A DNA stretch of 64,000 nt, from NCBI GenBank assembly GCA_016722285.1, contig JADKGI010000001.1:62001-126000 (forward strand), given 5' to 3'. Under the pieces are notes generated by a model that saw only the letters and a list, made by a program, of their open reading frames with translations, was not told the DNA's origin and ran no database searches. The DNA is from Saprospiraceae bacterium. Lineage in GTDB: Bacteria; Bacteroidota; Bacteroidia; Chitinophagales; Saprospiraceae. Position numbers and translations under genes: made by a program. Shown here in pieces: positions 20,701-28,045 of the stretch. The first letter of the stretch is position 1. Each line of letters opens with the position of its first letter.

Positions 20701-22244
20701 AAGATGGCAACCAGGATCAACTGAAACAACCGGATGCTGTTGTGGACAGCAAGGATGATTCAAAAGATAAGGCTCAAAAAGCGAAGGAAGACGATAAACC
20801 CAGGGACCCTTCACTTGCTGAAAGGATCATCCTGAGACCACTTATGCTGATCAGATCGGTTAAGTTCAATTACAGAAATGACCGGAGTTCCGTCATTCCG
20901 GGATTTATGCCCCAATCTCAGCTCTTGGGCCAAAGTGAGGGCTTCTCTGCACCGGGATGGGATTTTATTGCAGGTATTCAACCTAATTTGTCCGGCGAGA
21001 ATAACTGGTTAATTACACATAAAAGTTGGTTTAACCCAAGTTATAATTTTAACGATGCATTATCCCAAACAAAAAAACAGACTTTGGATGCTAAACTTCT
21101 CGTAGAGCCATTCAAGGATTTTAGTGTGGATATTACCATGAAAAAAAGCTATCAGGAAAACCATACTGAAGTATTCCGCAATAAAAAAATGACAGGCTCT
21201 GATCAATACCTTCAACTGGCAAAGTATGATATCGGGTCATTTGACGCTTCATTTTTTGCTATGAATACTTTGTTTGACAACAGCTTGGGGCTATATACTC
21301 AATTCAAAGAAAACAGAGAGATCATATCCCGCAGACTACCTAATATTGCTAATCCGGGTGTGCATCCTTCTGACCCGGCCTATGTAGAAGGTTACGGTCC
21401 TTCACATAATAATGTTACAGTGCCTGCTTTTATAGCAGCTTATACCAGAAAATCTGCTTTTGATGTGGATCTGGATCAGCAAAAAGTATTTGCCAACAAT
21501 AGCTACATTCCGAAGCCAAACTGGCAGGTCAATTACAACGGGCTTTCGAAACTTAAAATGTTTAGACCGATATTTTCTAATGTGACCATTAAACACGGTT
21601 ATACATCGTCCATAAGAGTCAACAATTTTCAAACTTCTCCCAATTACAACTCAAAGGATCCTTTTGTTGAACTCTCCCCCAACAACAATTATTACTCAAG
21701 ACTTGAGATACCCGCAGTCAGTATTCAGGAACAGTTCGTCCCCATAATTGGCATCAGTATTAAAACTGTTAAGGATATGAAGGTAGATTTCGAATATAAG
21801 ATGACCAGAAGTCTTGAGTTGGGCATAACACAGTTGAGAGAAAATAAAAGTAAGGAAATCGTGTTAGGTGCCGGATACGTCATCAAGGATTTAAAATCAT
21901 ACAGCAGGAAGAAAAAGGCAAAAAAAGGCAAAGTAGGCGATGATTCACCTATCGACTCACCCACCAGATCATCTGTGGCAAAGAGCCGGGATATCCGTAT
22001 CAATCTGAGTTATTCATTAAGGGATGATATATCCCAGATTTACGATTTATTGACAGGTATCGATGCACAGGCTGATCGCGGGAGTAAAACAGTAACTCTA
22101 AATCCGACCATAGAATATGATGTCAATAAAAATCTGGCGCTTAGATTTTATTTTGATTATTCGAAGATCACGCCGCGCACATCGCTTTCGTTTCCGGTTA
22201 CAACCATCAGATCGGGAGTCACGCTGAGATTTAATATAAATTAA
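14799..22244 (+). CDS. sprA: SprA/Sov, type IX secretion translocon outer-membrane protein
   Basis: At 2481 residues this is the giant outer-membrane barrel of the type IX secretion system, the conduit through which proteins with C-terminal sorting domains cross the outer membrane; it is also needed for gliding in Flavobacterium. A signal peptide occupies residues 1-20. The remainder is almost entirely beta-strand-like, with repeated motifs near the N-terminus (LDLGFNYDTQSTFDFDRQIK, FGLKTEFQFGRLRLTALASQ) and signature stretches such as GPFVPQGSVRVSAGG, EVWISDDRP and EFWMLNPFM. A low-complexity Lys/Asp/Gln-rich insert lies around residues 1950-2010. It ends in an aromatic/hydrophobic strand (VTLRFNIN). 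It follows ruvA by 120 bases. The other type IX genes are not in the window. Confidence 0.95.
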   Translation: MNSKQIFLLFCLSISAVFSALGMSPSRNLPDPYLGDELILTHVDTIPIVDRKGDFITDKQNNPFDITTKEIEQKIEFDPKTGNYFIYEKIGDQYYRTPTYMTFEEYLDYIAKDQEKKYFQTLAGIKSDKKSRTGKIDPMDKIELQNSLIDRLFGGTEVNIKPQGSVDLSVGWLYSRRDDPQLPIRAQRQSQPDFPTPLIRMNVDGKIGKKLDLGFNYDTQSTFDFDRQIKLAFDSDAFSEDDIIKKIEAGNVSLPLRGNLIQGAQSLFGLKTEFQFGRLRLTALASQQRSRSNSIKVENGVSVQEFTITPNEYDENRHFFLSHYNRSTYERNLSNIPYIGTPHQIAQIEVWISDDRPEYQDNSTMVTAIADLGEPDATNFTSDPINNPTNCLAKDDTGLCLPRNGANTIYEKIIKSKDIVDIDEVARQLSGPGFGLKRTRDFEVFRGRRLAPSEFTYHPKLGTLSINIRLRPNQVLGVAYNYYYTSNCDTLYQVGQLSASSVQPGSQTDTTRIEPPKVFFVKLLKSTNQVTTSPMWDLMMKNVYNLRTTQLNQQDFEFDIFYEDDFNDGSLKKYLPEKDLDKLPLLQFFNLDRLNRFGDPQPDGIFDYIPGVTVIERSGSIVLPILEPFGSHISVDDLKKALGKDEIGVDDVLLETKYRYQELYDTTISIAAQNLTKNKFRMIGKVKSTSNNGEIPLGPFVPQGSVRVSAGGKQLVEGQDYEIDYSLGRLRIINPTYLAQGTPIDVRFEDNSLFSLQQKNMLGLRAEYQFSKKSSLGLTYLRLYERPFTQKVNVGDDPINNRIFGLDYNYSDEAPWVTKLIDKLPFYSTKDKSNINITAEAAAIKPGHSKAINTPFDDTGIANIDDFEGAITNLNLGGFNFNQWALASTPSATALSSNTFREASLDNDLAYGANRAKLNWYVLDLGTNRTAQDNTNPYTRIIQQKELFTNRQVQPGQQQLFTFDLSYYPSERGPYNFDNRNGIPGISNGFTVRDNNIVLNSPERRWGGIMRYFQNADFEAANYESIEFWMLNPFMDRQDGTTHPDNEDGEIIFNLGSVSEDIIKDNFLFFENALPTSQRNVPVTGTRFGKATVSIPLVNGFDLSEGTIQDLGFDGLNDAGESRQFESWMTANNVANLDQVAKDPANDNFVFFNDNSLQQEPNLLNRMKFFNGPEGNAPLNNRTDNNFVRGNRYPDTEDINNNKSLDQTEAFYEYKIKIKKLSGSNELDTTILGNHYRQTTIVTAPNGQLEKWYRFQVPIKEGIPVNGISGYRSIQFMRLYLTNFKSAKTFRLADFQLQRSQWRKQIPNCTTDFDPRSIEFSLDDVGIEENSGKLPFNYVTPKGVVRTQAFSTFANLLQDERSMVMKFKNLPDDCEISMTKLANLNLALYKRLQLFVHAERALDGPQIEDQKLAIVIRIGKDFDNSNNTNVKAKGANNYYEYELPLKLSVTGSQTQDNIWPNENYVNIPLDSLLELKRFRIVNSIKVRDTIEMIISPEKGDKIRMVGNPSLGAVKVIQVAIRNLDKDKLINGEIWINELRVTGFDESGGVAAQGKIQVQMADLGELNFAANYSSIGFGALDKRLLERNREQTFQYDAAANIDAGKMLPQALKLTVPVYAQYQKTYITPQFDPFDQDIEVGEKLSLIQDNAIRDSIKQVAREEITIRTFNLTNVKTSAGSTGKPWSPSNLAFSYAYTSNIKSDPIIKEDKAVNRTIGLDYVYSKPTKYIEPFKFIKSSSLKIISDFNFSLLPSNFSFTSRMINQNNSRTFRLPSTPVFVFDDKRFRWERNYVLDWDLTKSLRFNFRATSNSIIDQIRQSGIADTAEDRDWYNKEGQNVTLNVIDDPLYPQKYRNENIRKLGRSKNYSHNISLNYKLPFKSIPILDWVNAGADYKSEYGWDGGSLITIDDIGTPLGNIIRNNQNAGFNVTFDFSRLYNKSAYLKSIETGKATRSARSRKSAADRKQNNDAKDGNQDQLKQPDAVVDSKDDSKDKAQKAKEDDKPRDPSLAERIILRPLMLIRSVKFNYRNDRSSVIPGFMPQSQLLGQSEGFSAPGWDFIAGIQPNLSGENNWLITHKSWFNPSYNFNDALSQTKKQTLDAKLLVEPFKDFSVDITMKKSYQENHTEVFRNKKMTGSDQYLQLAKYDIGSFDASFFAMNTLFDNSLGLYTQFKENREIISRRLPNIANPGVHPSDPAYVEGYGPSHNNVTVPAFIAAYTRKSAFDVDLDQQKVFANNSYIPKPNWQVNYNGLSKLKMFRPIFSNVTIKHGYTSSIRVNNFQTSPNYNSKDPFVELSPNNNYYSRLEIPAVSIQEQFVPIIGISIKTVKDMKVDFEYKMTRSLELGITQLRENKSKEIVLGAGYVIKDLKSYSRKKKAKKGKVGDDSPIDSPTRSSVAKSRDIRINLSYSLRDDISQIYDLLTGIDAQADRGSKTVTLNPTIEYDVNKNLALRFYFDYSKITPRTSLSFPVTTIRSGVTLRFNIN

Positions 22245-22480
22245 ACAAAAATATTTGAAAGACTCTGAATGAGAAGGTCTTTAAATTCTTTGGTATTAAA
22301 TATAGAATCTATCCAGTATCGTAATTGATTAGGTATATGCTATCAAATCATAAAAATAAAGCATTTTTTTTGTAAGACAAAGCTACTTTTTAAGGGAATA
22401 GCAGCGCTATTGACGAAAAAAGAGCTGAAGTACTACGAAAAATTCGCATTTTTTGATTGAAATTGATCATACCTAATCCA

Positions 22481-23278
22481 TTACCCAAGATCAATAATAA
22501 ATTTCCTAAGCATACTAAGGGCATATACAGAGGCGATCTCAATGTTTTTATTTCTGTCCTTACCTGCTTTGAGCAGAAACGTTGACTTCTTTGATTTGTT
22601 ACCGGCACAAATCCAAATCGTTCCTACCGGCTTCTCAGGGCTACCGCCATCCGGACCCGCAATACCAGAAACTGCTACTGCGACATCTGAATTCAAGGCA
22701 TCAATGGCTCCATTGACCATTTCTATTACTGTTTGTTCACTCACCGCTCCATGTATATGTATTGTATTTGGATCCACATGCAGCATATTCTCTTTAATAT
22801 CATTGGCATAGGCTACTATGGCACCTTTGAAATATGCTGATGATCCTGGAATAGATACAATTTTTGAAGATATCAGACCTCCTGTACAACTCTCTGCTGT
22901 ACTGACTGTAATTCCTTTAGATTTACAAACTACATACAACTCATTTTCAAGGGACGAATCCCCATATCCATAAACCATATCAGCCAATCGCTCGGATATC
23001 TCCTGTTTAAACCCTTCTGCCAGATCTTCAAGTTGTGCTTTGTTTTGGCCTTCAGCACTCAATCTTAACCTTACCTGTGCTAATGCAGGAAGATAAGCAA
23101 TCTTCAGGTTTTCCGGAAAATTAGCCACCAGATCAGAGATAGCGTTTTCAATGGAAGTTTCTCCGGCTCCGCATGTCAAAATGGTTTTATGGATGATGGT
23201 CTTCTTTGATTCGCTCTTTAACATTGGTAAAACGACCTCTTCCATGATGGCTTTCATTTCATAAGGTACTCCAGGCAT
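22481..23278 (-). CDS. cinA: CinA, C-terminal part with PncC deamidase domain (frameshifted)
   Basis: The downstream fragment of cinA, in a different frame from the N-terminal part. It begins in the middle of the conserved CinA stretch MPGVPYEMKAIMEEV, continues through the linker domain (CGAGETSIENAI) and carries the complete PncC nicotinamide-nucleotide amidase domain: STAESCTGGLISSKI, VAYANDIKENML, GAVSEQTV, AVSGIAGPDGG, KPVGTIWI. The open frame alone is 265 residues; with the N-terminal piece the protein would be about 413 residues, the normal CinA length. The intact motifs on both sides argue for a missing base rather than decay. PncC recycles NMN to NaMN for NAD salvage. Confidence 0.85.
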   Translation of the reverse strand: MPGVPYEMKAIMEEVVLPMLKSESKKTIIHKTILTCGAGETSIENAISDLVANFPENLKIAYLPALAQVRLRLSAEGQNKAQLEDLAEGFKQEISERLADMVYGYGDSSLENELYVVCKSKGITVSTAESCTGGLISSKIVSIPGSSAYFKGAIVAYANDIKENMLHVDPNTIHIHGAVSEQTVIEMVNGAIDALNSDVAVAVSGIAGPDGGSPEKPVGTIWICAGNKSKKSTFLLKAGKDRNKNIEIASVYALSMLRKFIIDLG

Positions 23279-23721
23279 CGAGATAATCCTTTTACCTGAT
23301 AATCAAATAACATCCCCGGCGCTGTGCCCATAGAATTTTTAAGAATGTCAGCACCCACGGGCATCAGGCACTGATCTTCATGAGAAACGAACATGGGCCT
23401 TCCCATTCTTTCAAATATGGCTTTTATTCTCTCGTATGTCGGTTGATGAAACAGCATCTCCACTCCCATAAAATCTGCAACAGCTTTTTTGGTAATATCA
23501 TCTTTGGTAGGTCCGAGTCCACCTGTCATGAAGACTATATCAGATTCTCCAAGGGCAAGGGCTAGCCCCCGAACTATCTCACCATGATCGTCTGCCAGTG
23601 ACATGATTCTTTTTACACGGATACCCACTTCTGCCAGCTTTTGACCTAACCATGCTGAATTGGTATCCACAACCTGTCCTATGAGGATTTCGTCCCCGAC
23701 AGTCACTATGATTGCATCCAT
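23254..23721 (-). CDS. cinA: CinA, N-terminal MoaB/MogA-like domain (frameshifted)
   Basis: The upstream fragment of cinA: 155 residues holding the molybdopterin-binding-like domain (IIVTVGDEILIGQVVDTNSAWL, MTGGLGPTKDD, ADILKNSMGTAPGM). The frame then runs into about ten non-homologous residues and stops. Adding one base at the CC near 23295-23296 (that is, GG to GGG on the coding strand) restores a typical junction, GKRIISMPGVPYEM, and joins it to the C-terminal fragment. The start ATG (23721) directly abuts the stop of the upstream TonB-like gene, so the two are probably co-transcribed. Confidence 0.85.
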   Translation of the reverse strand: MDAIIVTVGDEILIGQVVDTNSAWLGQKLAEVGIRVKRIMSLADDHGEIVRGLALALGESDIVFMTGGLGPTKDDITKKAVADFMGVEMLFHQPTYERIKAIFERMGRPMFVSHEDQCLMPVGADILKNSMGTAPGMLFDYQVKGLSRCLEYLMK

Positions 23722-24189
23722 TTACGTTCCTATTGTATAATGATAGAGTACCGGCATCTCAGGTTCCGGATTTACAGATGGTTTTTGTGAAGTAATTGTA
23801 TAGGAAAAATTCAATTTTCCGGATTCAGATTGAGTAGTATCCTCTGAACTAATGGCAATTTTATCATTTTTTCTGAAATGAATTGATATAGTTTTGTGAA
23901 AAGAAACTTTGATGTGCCTGGGTGTTTTGGGTACAATAAATTTTAGTAATTTAACGACTCTTATTGCTTCTTCATTGCAAAGCGTATCAAGACCACCAAT
24001 TATTTTCACTTCTGTCACGTTGCCTTTGTAGTCTATTTCATATCTAAGATGCACATCTCCTTCGATGTCATTTTGAAGTGATTCAGGAGGATAATTCAAC
24101 AGACCGGAAATAAAATCTTTTATTGCCTTGTCTCCCCCTTCGTAATATGGTTGTTTAATAAACTTTTCATCCGGCTTCGCCTTTTTCAT
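23722..24189 (-). CDS. TonB C-terminal-domain protein without membrane anchor
   Basis: A 155-residue protein whose residues about 25-105 look like a TonB C-terminal domain: a YPPESLQNDIEGDVHLRYEID stretch, GNVTEVKIIGG, then NEEAIRVVKLLKF. Such domains contact TonB boxes or act in envelope energy transduction. Unusually it has no N-terminal transmembrane helix or proline-rich spacer; it starts MKKAKPDEKF. It may be a soluble or divergent relative, or the true start may lie upstream, although no anchor is visible there. The tail (about 110-155) is polar and uncharacterised. Its stop abuts the cinA start. Confidence 0.65.
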   Translation of the reverse strand: MKKAKPDEKFIKQPYYEGGDKAIKDFISGLLNYPPESLQNDIEGDVHLRYEIDYKGNVTEVKIIGGLDTLCNEEAIRVVKLLKFIVPKTPRHIKVSFHKTISIHFRKNDKIAISSEDTTQSESGKLNFSYTITSQKPSVNPEPEMPVLYHYTIGT

Positions 24190-24295
24190 TTGCCTTTACT
24201 TAACTATGATACATCAATACTGAAAAGGTATATTTTGTTTATTTTTGAAACGCAATTCTCATTCATCTATAGAGACTACTTCGAAAAGTTTATTT

Positions 24296-24399
24296 TTGCC
24301 ACAAAGGCCAAAAACACTAAGAGTCGCACAGAATAAGGAATTTTAAAAATTGATATTCAATCCTTTGTGAATCTTTGAGACTTAAAGACCTTGTGGCAA
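24296..24399. repeat. Degenerate inverted repeat (CACAAAG-type palindrome)
   Basis: Arms TTGCCACAAAGG (24296-24307) and CCTTGTGGCAA (24389-24399) are inverted copies. Shorter complementary stretches inside (AAGGAA near 24335; TCCTTT at 24361) extend the symmetry. The arrangement resembles degenerate miniature palindromic repeats found between genes in many genomes; whether it is mobile is not known. Confidence 0.5.
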
Positions 24400-24493
24400 T
24401 TCTCTATTTTTGCCTTTTTGGAGTGGACTCATCTATTAAAACTTAAAATATTTGTTACAGTAGAATTTGGCTCCTATCCCTGATAGGTAGATA

Positions 24494-24553
24494 TTATCAA
24501 AATCCTTGATTTCCCTTTAAGGGATTGAGTGAAAATTAAGGATTTTTTGATAA
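24494..24553. repeat. 60-base imperfect palindrome with nested CCCTTTAAGGG
   Basis: Arms TTATCAAAATCCTT (24494-24507) and AAGGATTTTTTGATAA (24538-24553) are near-perfect inverted copies, and the centre includes the 11-base palindrome CCCTTTAAGGG (24513-24523). It could form a long cruciform or an RNA stem; it lies about 145 bases ahead of the outer-membrane gene start. Confidence 0.5.
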
Positions 24554-24698
24554 CCCCTAAATGAATGCAAAAACTGTATATAATCAAAAGAAAATCATTC
24601 ATCATCGAAATAGCCCCATTGATCTATTTTTATAGAACTCCAACGAACAATTTGCGACTTTTGTCATTTAAATGTAATATTTTAATAAAATCAAAATT

Positions 24699-27173
24699 GT
24701 GAAAACTTATTTAAGCATTTTTATTCTCCTTATTTCCCTCTCTCTGCAAGCTCAGTTTCCTTTAGGAGGAGGAAGTAAGGGCCCTACTATAAAAGGTAAG
24801 ATCGAGGGAAGTATCATTGATTCCTTGACTAAGGAACCAGTCGGTTTTGCCACTGTGACTTTAAAGAAAAAAGGCAGCTCCATACTGCTTGATGGTATTT
24901 TAACAGACGAAAATGGAAGTTTTAAATTTGAAAATGTGGTAAACGGATCATATGATCTTTACTTTTCGTTTCTGGGTTATACGGAAAAAAAAGTACCTGC
25001 TGTTGAAACTACATTGAAGGACCCGGATATCAATATTGGTGCAGTGCCAATTGTGCCTGCTAATTTTTTACTGGATGTTATCGAAATAAAAGAAGATCGT
25101 ATTCTGGTTGAAAATAAAGCTGATAAACTGGTTTTCAATGCAGAAAATGATGCATCTATTGCCGGTGGTGATGCTACCGATGTACTCAGAAAGGTCCCTA
25201 CTTTGTCAGTGGATCTGAATGGCAATGTTTCTCTCCGGGGGTCACAAAACGTAAGAATACTGATAAACGGGAAGCCTTCCGGCATGTTTTCGAGTAATGT
25301 GGCAGATGCCCTCAAAATGTTTCCGGCTGATCAGATCAAAAAAGTGGAAGTAATTACATCGCCGTCAGCAAAATATGATGCTGAAGGAAGTGCCGGACTT
25401 ATCAATATCATTACTAAAAAAGCAAATATTGAAGGGATCGCCGGAAGTATCAATGCATCTGCCGGAAATCGTCAGAATACATTATTTACAAATCTGAATG
25501 TCGGCAAAGGACGACTGGGGATCAGCAGTAGCGGCGCTTTGTTTTATTCCGTACCGGCTAATGGTACTTCCTCCTATCTTCGGGAAGACATCACGTCTGC
25601 TGGTTTAAGGAAATTTGAGCAGAACGGAAATCAAAAGACTTCCAGACTTGGGGGCAATGGATCGATCAGTGCTTTTTATGACATCAATGGATACAACAGC
25701 ATCAATAGTTCTTTTAATTTCCGAGGATTTGGATTTAATGTTGATGGGGTGACATTGGGAATACTGAATGATCCTTCAACAGGACTCAATGACAATTTTA
25801 CCAGAACCAACACAGGAGATAATTTCTTTGGCGGATTTGACTGGAATACCGATTATACCAGAAAATTTGCAAAAAGAGAAGGTCAGGAGCTTTCGTTTGG
25901 CCTTCAGTATTCAAAGCAAAATAACAATCAGGACTTTAATATTAATGAGTTGCATACATTTGAATTGCTGAATCGAAATACTGAGGTATTCAATAAAGGA
26001 AAAAATTATGAAACTACATTTCAGGTTGACTATGTTCATCCTTTCAGTAAAATCGTAAAACTCGAAACAGGATCCAAAGCTGTCATCAGAAATATAGTAA
26101 GCGATTACACTACTCAGATTTTTGTTCTGCCCAATGGTTATCAGCCACTTCAGGAAACTTTCAAGTATGACCAGGATGTATATTCAGGGTATGCATCGTT
26201 AAATTTTACCATCGCTAAAAAATATTCAGTCATTGCAGGTGCCAGATATGAAAAGACCAGCATCGGAGGTACATTTAAAGTCCTGGATTCTCTCAATTTC
26301 AGTGGTCTGGGATATAATAACTTACTGCCTAACTTTACCATCAGCCGAACTTTCAAAAATTTCAGAACTCTGAAAATCGGCTATAGCCAGCGTTTGCAGC
26401 GCCCGAGCCTTCAGTTTATAAACCCATTCAACAATAATGCTGATTTTCTCAATCGTACTGAAGGAAATCCATACCTGAAACCTGAAATAGTACAGCAGGT
26501 GGAAATGGGATATAATTTTACTTTCAAAGGATTTACTACTTTTTCAGCTATTTTTTACAAGCATACAGATGAGATAATAGAACAGATTTTAAATATTGAT
26601 AAAAACGGATTGTCTGTAAATACATACAAAAACATAGGTACAAATAATTCTGTCGGTTTCAACACCTTTATATCCAAGTCTGTCAAGCTGGTTACACTTC
26701 GTGTTGGTGGCAACCTGGCTACCTACAATGCCAAAGGTAAGGTAAATGGCGTCGATGCATCGAGGAGCAGTTATGAATATAATATGTTTATGAATGGAGA
26801 GATTAAGATTTCCGGCACCTTTAAGGCGGACTTTTTCAGCTTTTTCAGATCACCGGTACGGACGATCCAGGGTGATAATCCTTCCTTTACAATCTATGGT
26901 ATGGGTTTCAGGAAAGAATTTAAAAACTCAAGCATAGGACTTACGATGATAGAACCTTTCAATGCAGATAAGTTTTTTAAATCGAACATTGAAACTGCAA
27001 CTTTCACACAAAAGACATCTTTCAGTCTTCCTTTCAGATCAATTGGTGTCAATTTCAGGTATAAATTCGGAAATGTGGATTTTAAAGAAAGAAAATCTAA
27101 AGTAAAAAATACAGATCTTAAACAAGGACAGGACAATCAGAACAGTGGAACGACCAATACAACTCAGAATTAA
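24699..27173 (+). CDS. Outer-membrane beta-barrel protein, CarboxypepD-regulatory plus TonB-receptor-like
   Basis: An 824-residue outer-membrane protein starting at GTG, with a signal peptide (MKTYLSIFILLISLSLQAQ). Residues about 32-110 form a carboxypeptidase-D regulatory-like beta-sandwich (GSIIDSLTKEPVGFATVTLK...GSYDLYFSFLGY). About 130-235 is a plug domain (DATDVLRKVPTLSVDLNGNV, VRILINGKPSG, VEVITSPSAKYDAEGSAGLI). The rest is the OMP_b-brl_3 barrel seen in many Bacteroidota proteins related to TonB-dependent receptors, including GYSQRLQRPS and EGNPYLKPE. It probably imports or binds a substrate; which one is unknown. There is no SusD partner nearby. The last 70 residues are almost exactly repeated in the remnant at 31062-31281. 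Confidence 0.9.
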   Translation: MKTYLSIFILLISLSLQAQFPLGGGSKGPTIKGKIEGSIIDSLTKEPVGFATVTLKKKGSSILLDGILTDENGSFKFENVVNGSYDLYFSFLGYTEKKVPAVETTLKDPDINIGAVPIVPANFLLDVIEIKEDRILVENKADKLVFNAENDASIAGGDATDVLRKVPTLSVDLNGNVSLRGSQNVRILINGKPSGMFSSNVADALKMFPADQIKKVEVITSPSAKYDAEGSAGLINIITKKANIEGIAGSINASAGNRQNTLFTNLNVGKGRLGISSSGALFYSVPANGTSSYLREDITSAGLRKFEQNGNQKTSRLGGNGSISAFYDINGYNSINSSFNFRGFGFNVDGVTLGILNDPSTGLNDNFTRTNTGDNFFGGFDWNTDYTRKFAKREGQELSFGLQYSKQNNNQDFNINELHTFELLNRNTEVFNKGKNYETTFQVDYVHPFSKIVKLETGSKAVIRNIVSDYTTQIFVLPNGYQPLQETFKYDQDVYSGYASLNFTIAKKYSVIAGARYEKTSIGGTFKVLDSLNFSGLGYNNLLPNFTISRTFKNFRTLKIGYSQRLQRPSLQFINPFNNNADFLNRTEGNPYLKPEIVQQVEMGYNFTFKGFTTFSAIFYKHTDEIIEQILNIDKNGLSVNTYKNIGTNNSVGFNTFISKSVKLVTLRVGGNLATYNAKGKVNGVDASRSSYEYNMFMNGEIKISGTFKADFFSFFRSPVRTIQGDNPSFTIYGMGFRKEFKNSSIGLTMIEPFNADKFFKSNIETATFTQKTSFSLPFRSIGVNFRYKFGNVDFKERKSKVKNTDLKQGQDNQNSGTTNTTQN

Positions 27174-27176
27174 ATA

Positions 27177-27297
27177 ATCGGGCACAATGCCACGTTTTAT
27201 TTAATTCCCGTTATCAGGCAAGGAATCGGTTTTCCCAGACAGTCTATGAGAGAACTAATTCCTTACCTGATAGCATATTGCTGACACTGTGCCCGAT
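27177..27297. repeat. 121-base imperfect inverted repeat downstream of the barrel gene
   Basis: The outer arm ATCGGGCACAATGCCA (27177-27192) is the near-complement of the segment ending TGTGCCCGAT at 27297. The inner arm TATCAGGCAAGGAAT (27212-27226) is the complement, with one mismatch, of ATTCCTTACCTGATA (near 27257-27271). It begins 4 bases after the stop codon. Possible roles: terminator or mRNA-stabilising structure, or a MITE-like insertion. Confidence 0.55.
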
Positions 27298-27433
27298 GAC
27301 ATTTTCCGCTTCTCCGAAGACGCAGGATTTATTCAGAGCTAAACCTGACTAAGATTTATCTGAATTTTCAGTGACTTTAGTTTTTTTTGATAAAAATAAA
27401 TATTTAATATCAAGCACATTATCCATAAAATTT

Positions 27434-28045
27434 TCACTTTATTCTAAAATCATGAACAATTTTTTTGGATGTTTGGATAAATACACCACCCCCTGAAATT
27501 ATTCTACTTGTAACTGCAGATCCCACACAACCGATATTACATTCCCCATCTTTGATACATCGTACTACATTATTTTGAAGAGAAGAAACACATCCACCAG
27601 GAGTTTGTGAATCTGCAGTATGTCCGCCACAAGTGCACCAGTAAATAAAATCTCCACCTGCCCCAACATCTCCACCACCACCACTACTGGCTCTATTAAA
27701 ATCTAGTATTCCGGATTTAACTCGCTTATTTTTATTTAGCCAAATAAAGGGCTCAGGTTTACTAAATGGTGCATAATAGTAATTGAATTTTTCATAGTCC
27801 AGAATTATCTTTCCATCTATATTTTTTATAAAATCACCAACCAGATGCAATTCATTTAACTGAACCGGAGTTCCATTTTGAAATGTATCGATTTTTTTTA
27901 CAACAGATAGATATCCTGGAAATTTATTTTCATCTAAAATGATTGTGATAAATTCATTATCTGATTTTAATGAAAAACCTCTGGAATTTTGTCCATAGGA
28001 TAATGAAGATGTTAACATTATTAATATTACAAATAAATTTTTCAT
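27434..28045 (-). CDS. Secreted Gly/Cys-rich protein of unknown function
   Basis: A 203-residue protein I do not recognise. It begins with a clear signal peptide (MKNLFVILIMLTSSLSYGQ). The middle (about 25-115) is a mixed, beta-like region. Residues about 115-130 are a glycine run (SSGGGGDVGAGG), followed by a cysteine-rich segment with six Cys in about 45 residues: WCTCGGH, GGCVSS, VVRCIKDGEC and IGCVG. After export these would form disulfides. It is the last gene of the AT-rich minus-strand block; an anchored thioredoxin lies upstream on the same strand. A role as an effector, peptide or adhesin is not deducible; metal binding by the cysteines is an alternative. Confidence 0.7.
   Translation of the reverse strand: MKNLFVILIMLTSSLSYGQNSRGFSLKSDNEFITIILDENKFPGYLSVVKKIDTFQNGTPVQLNELHLVGDFIKNIDGKIILDYEKFNYYYAPFSKPEPFIWLNKNKRVKSGILDFNRASSGGGGDVGAGGDFIYWCTCGGHTADSQTPGGCVSSLQNNVVRCIKDGECNIGCVGSAVTSRIISGGGVFIQTSKKIVHDFRIK

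Larger units (their letters stand above)
24190..24698. other. Intergenic region with two long imperfect palindromes
   Basis: About 500 bases between divergent genes, AT-rich, with no convincing gene. It contains two palindromic elements, listed separately at 24296-24399 and 24494-24553. It must hold the promoters of the TonB-like gene (leftward) and of the outer-membrane barrel gene (rightward, GTG at 24699), but I see no clear TAnnTTTG box close to either. Confidence 0.5.

Noticed and set aside
22258..22282. Possible terminator after sprA (AAAGAC/GTCTTT)
   Set aside because: The stem is only six pairs and no T-run follows, so it is not convincing.
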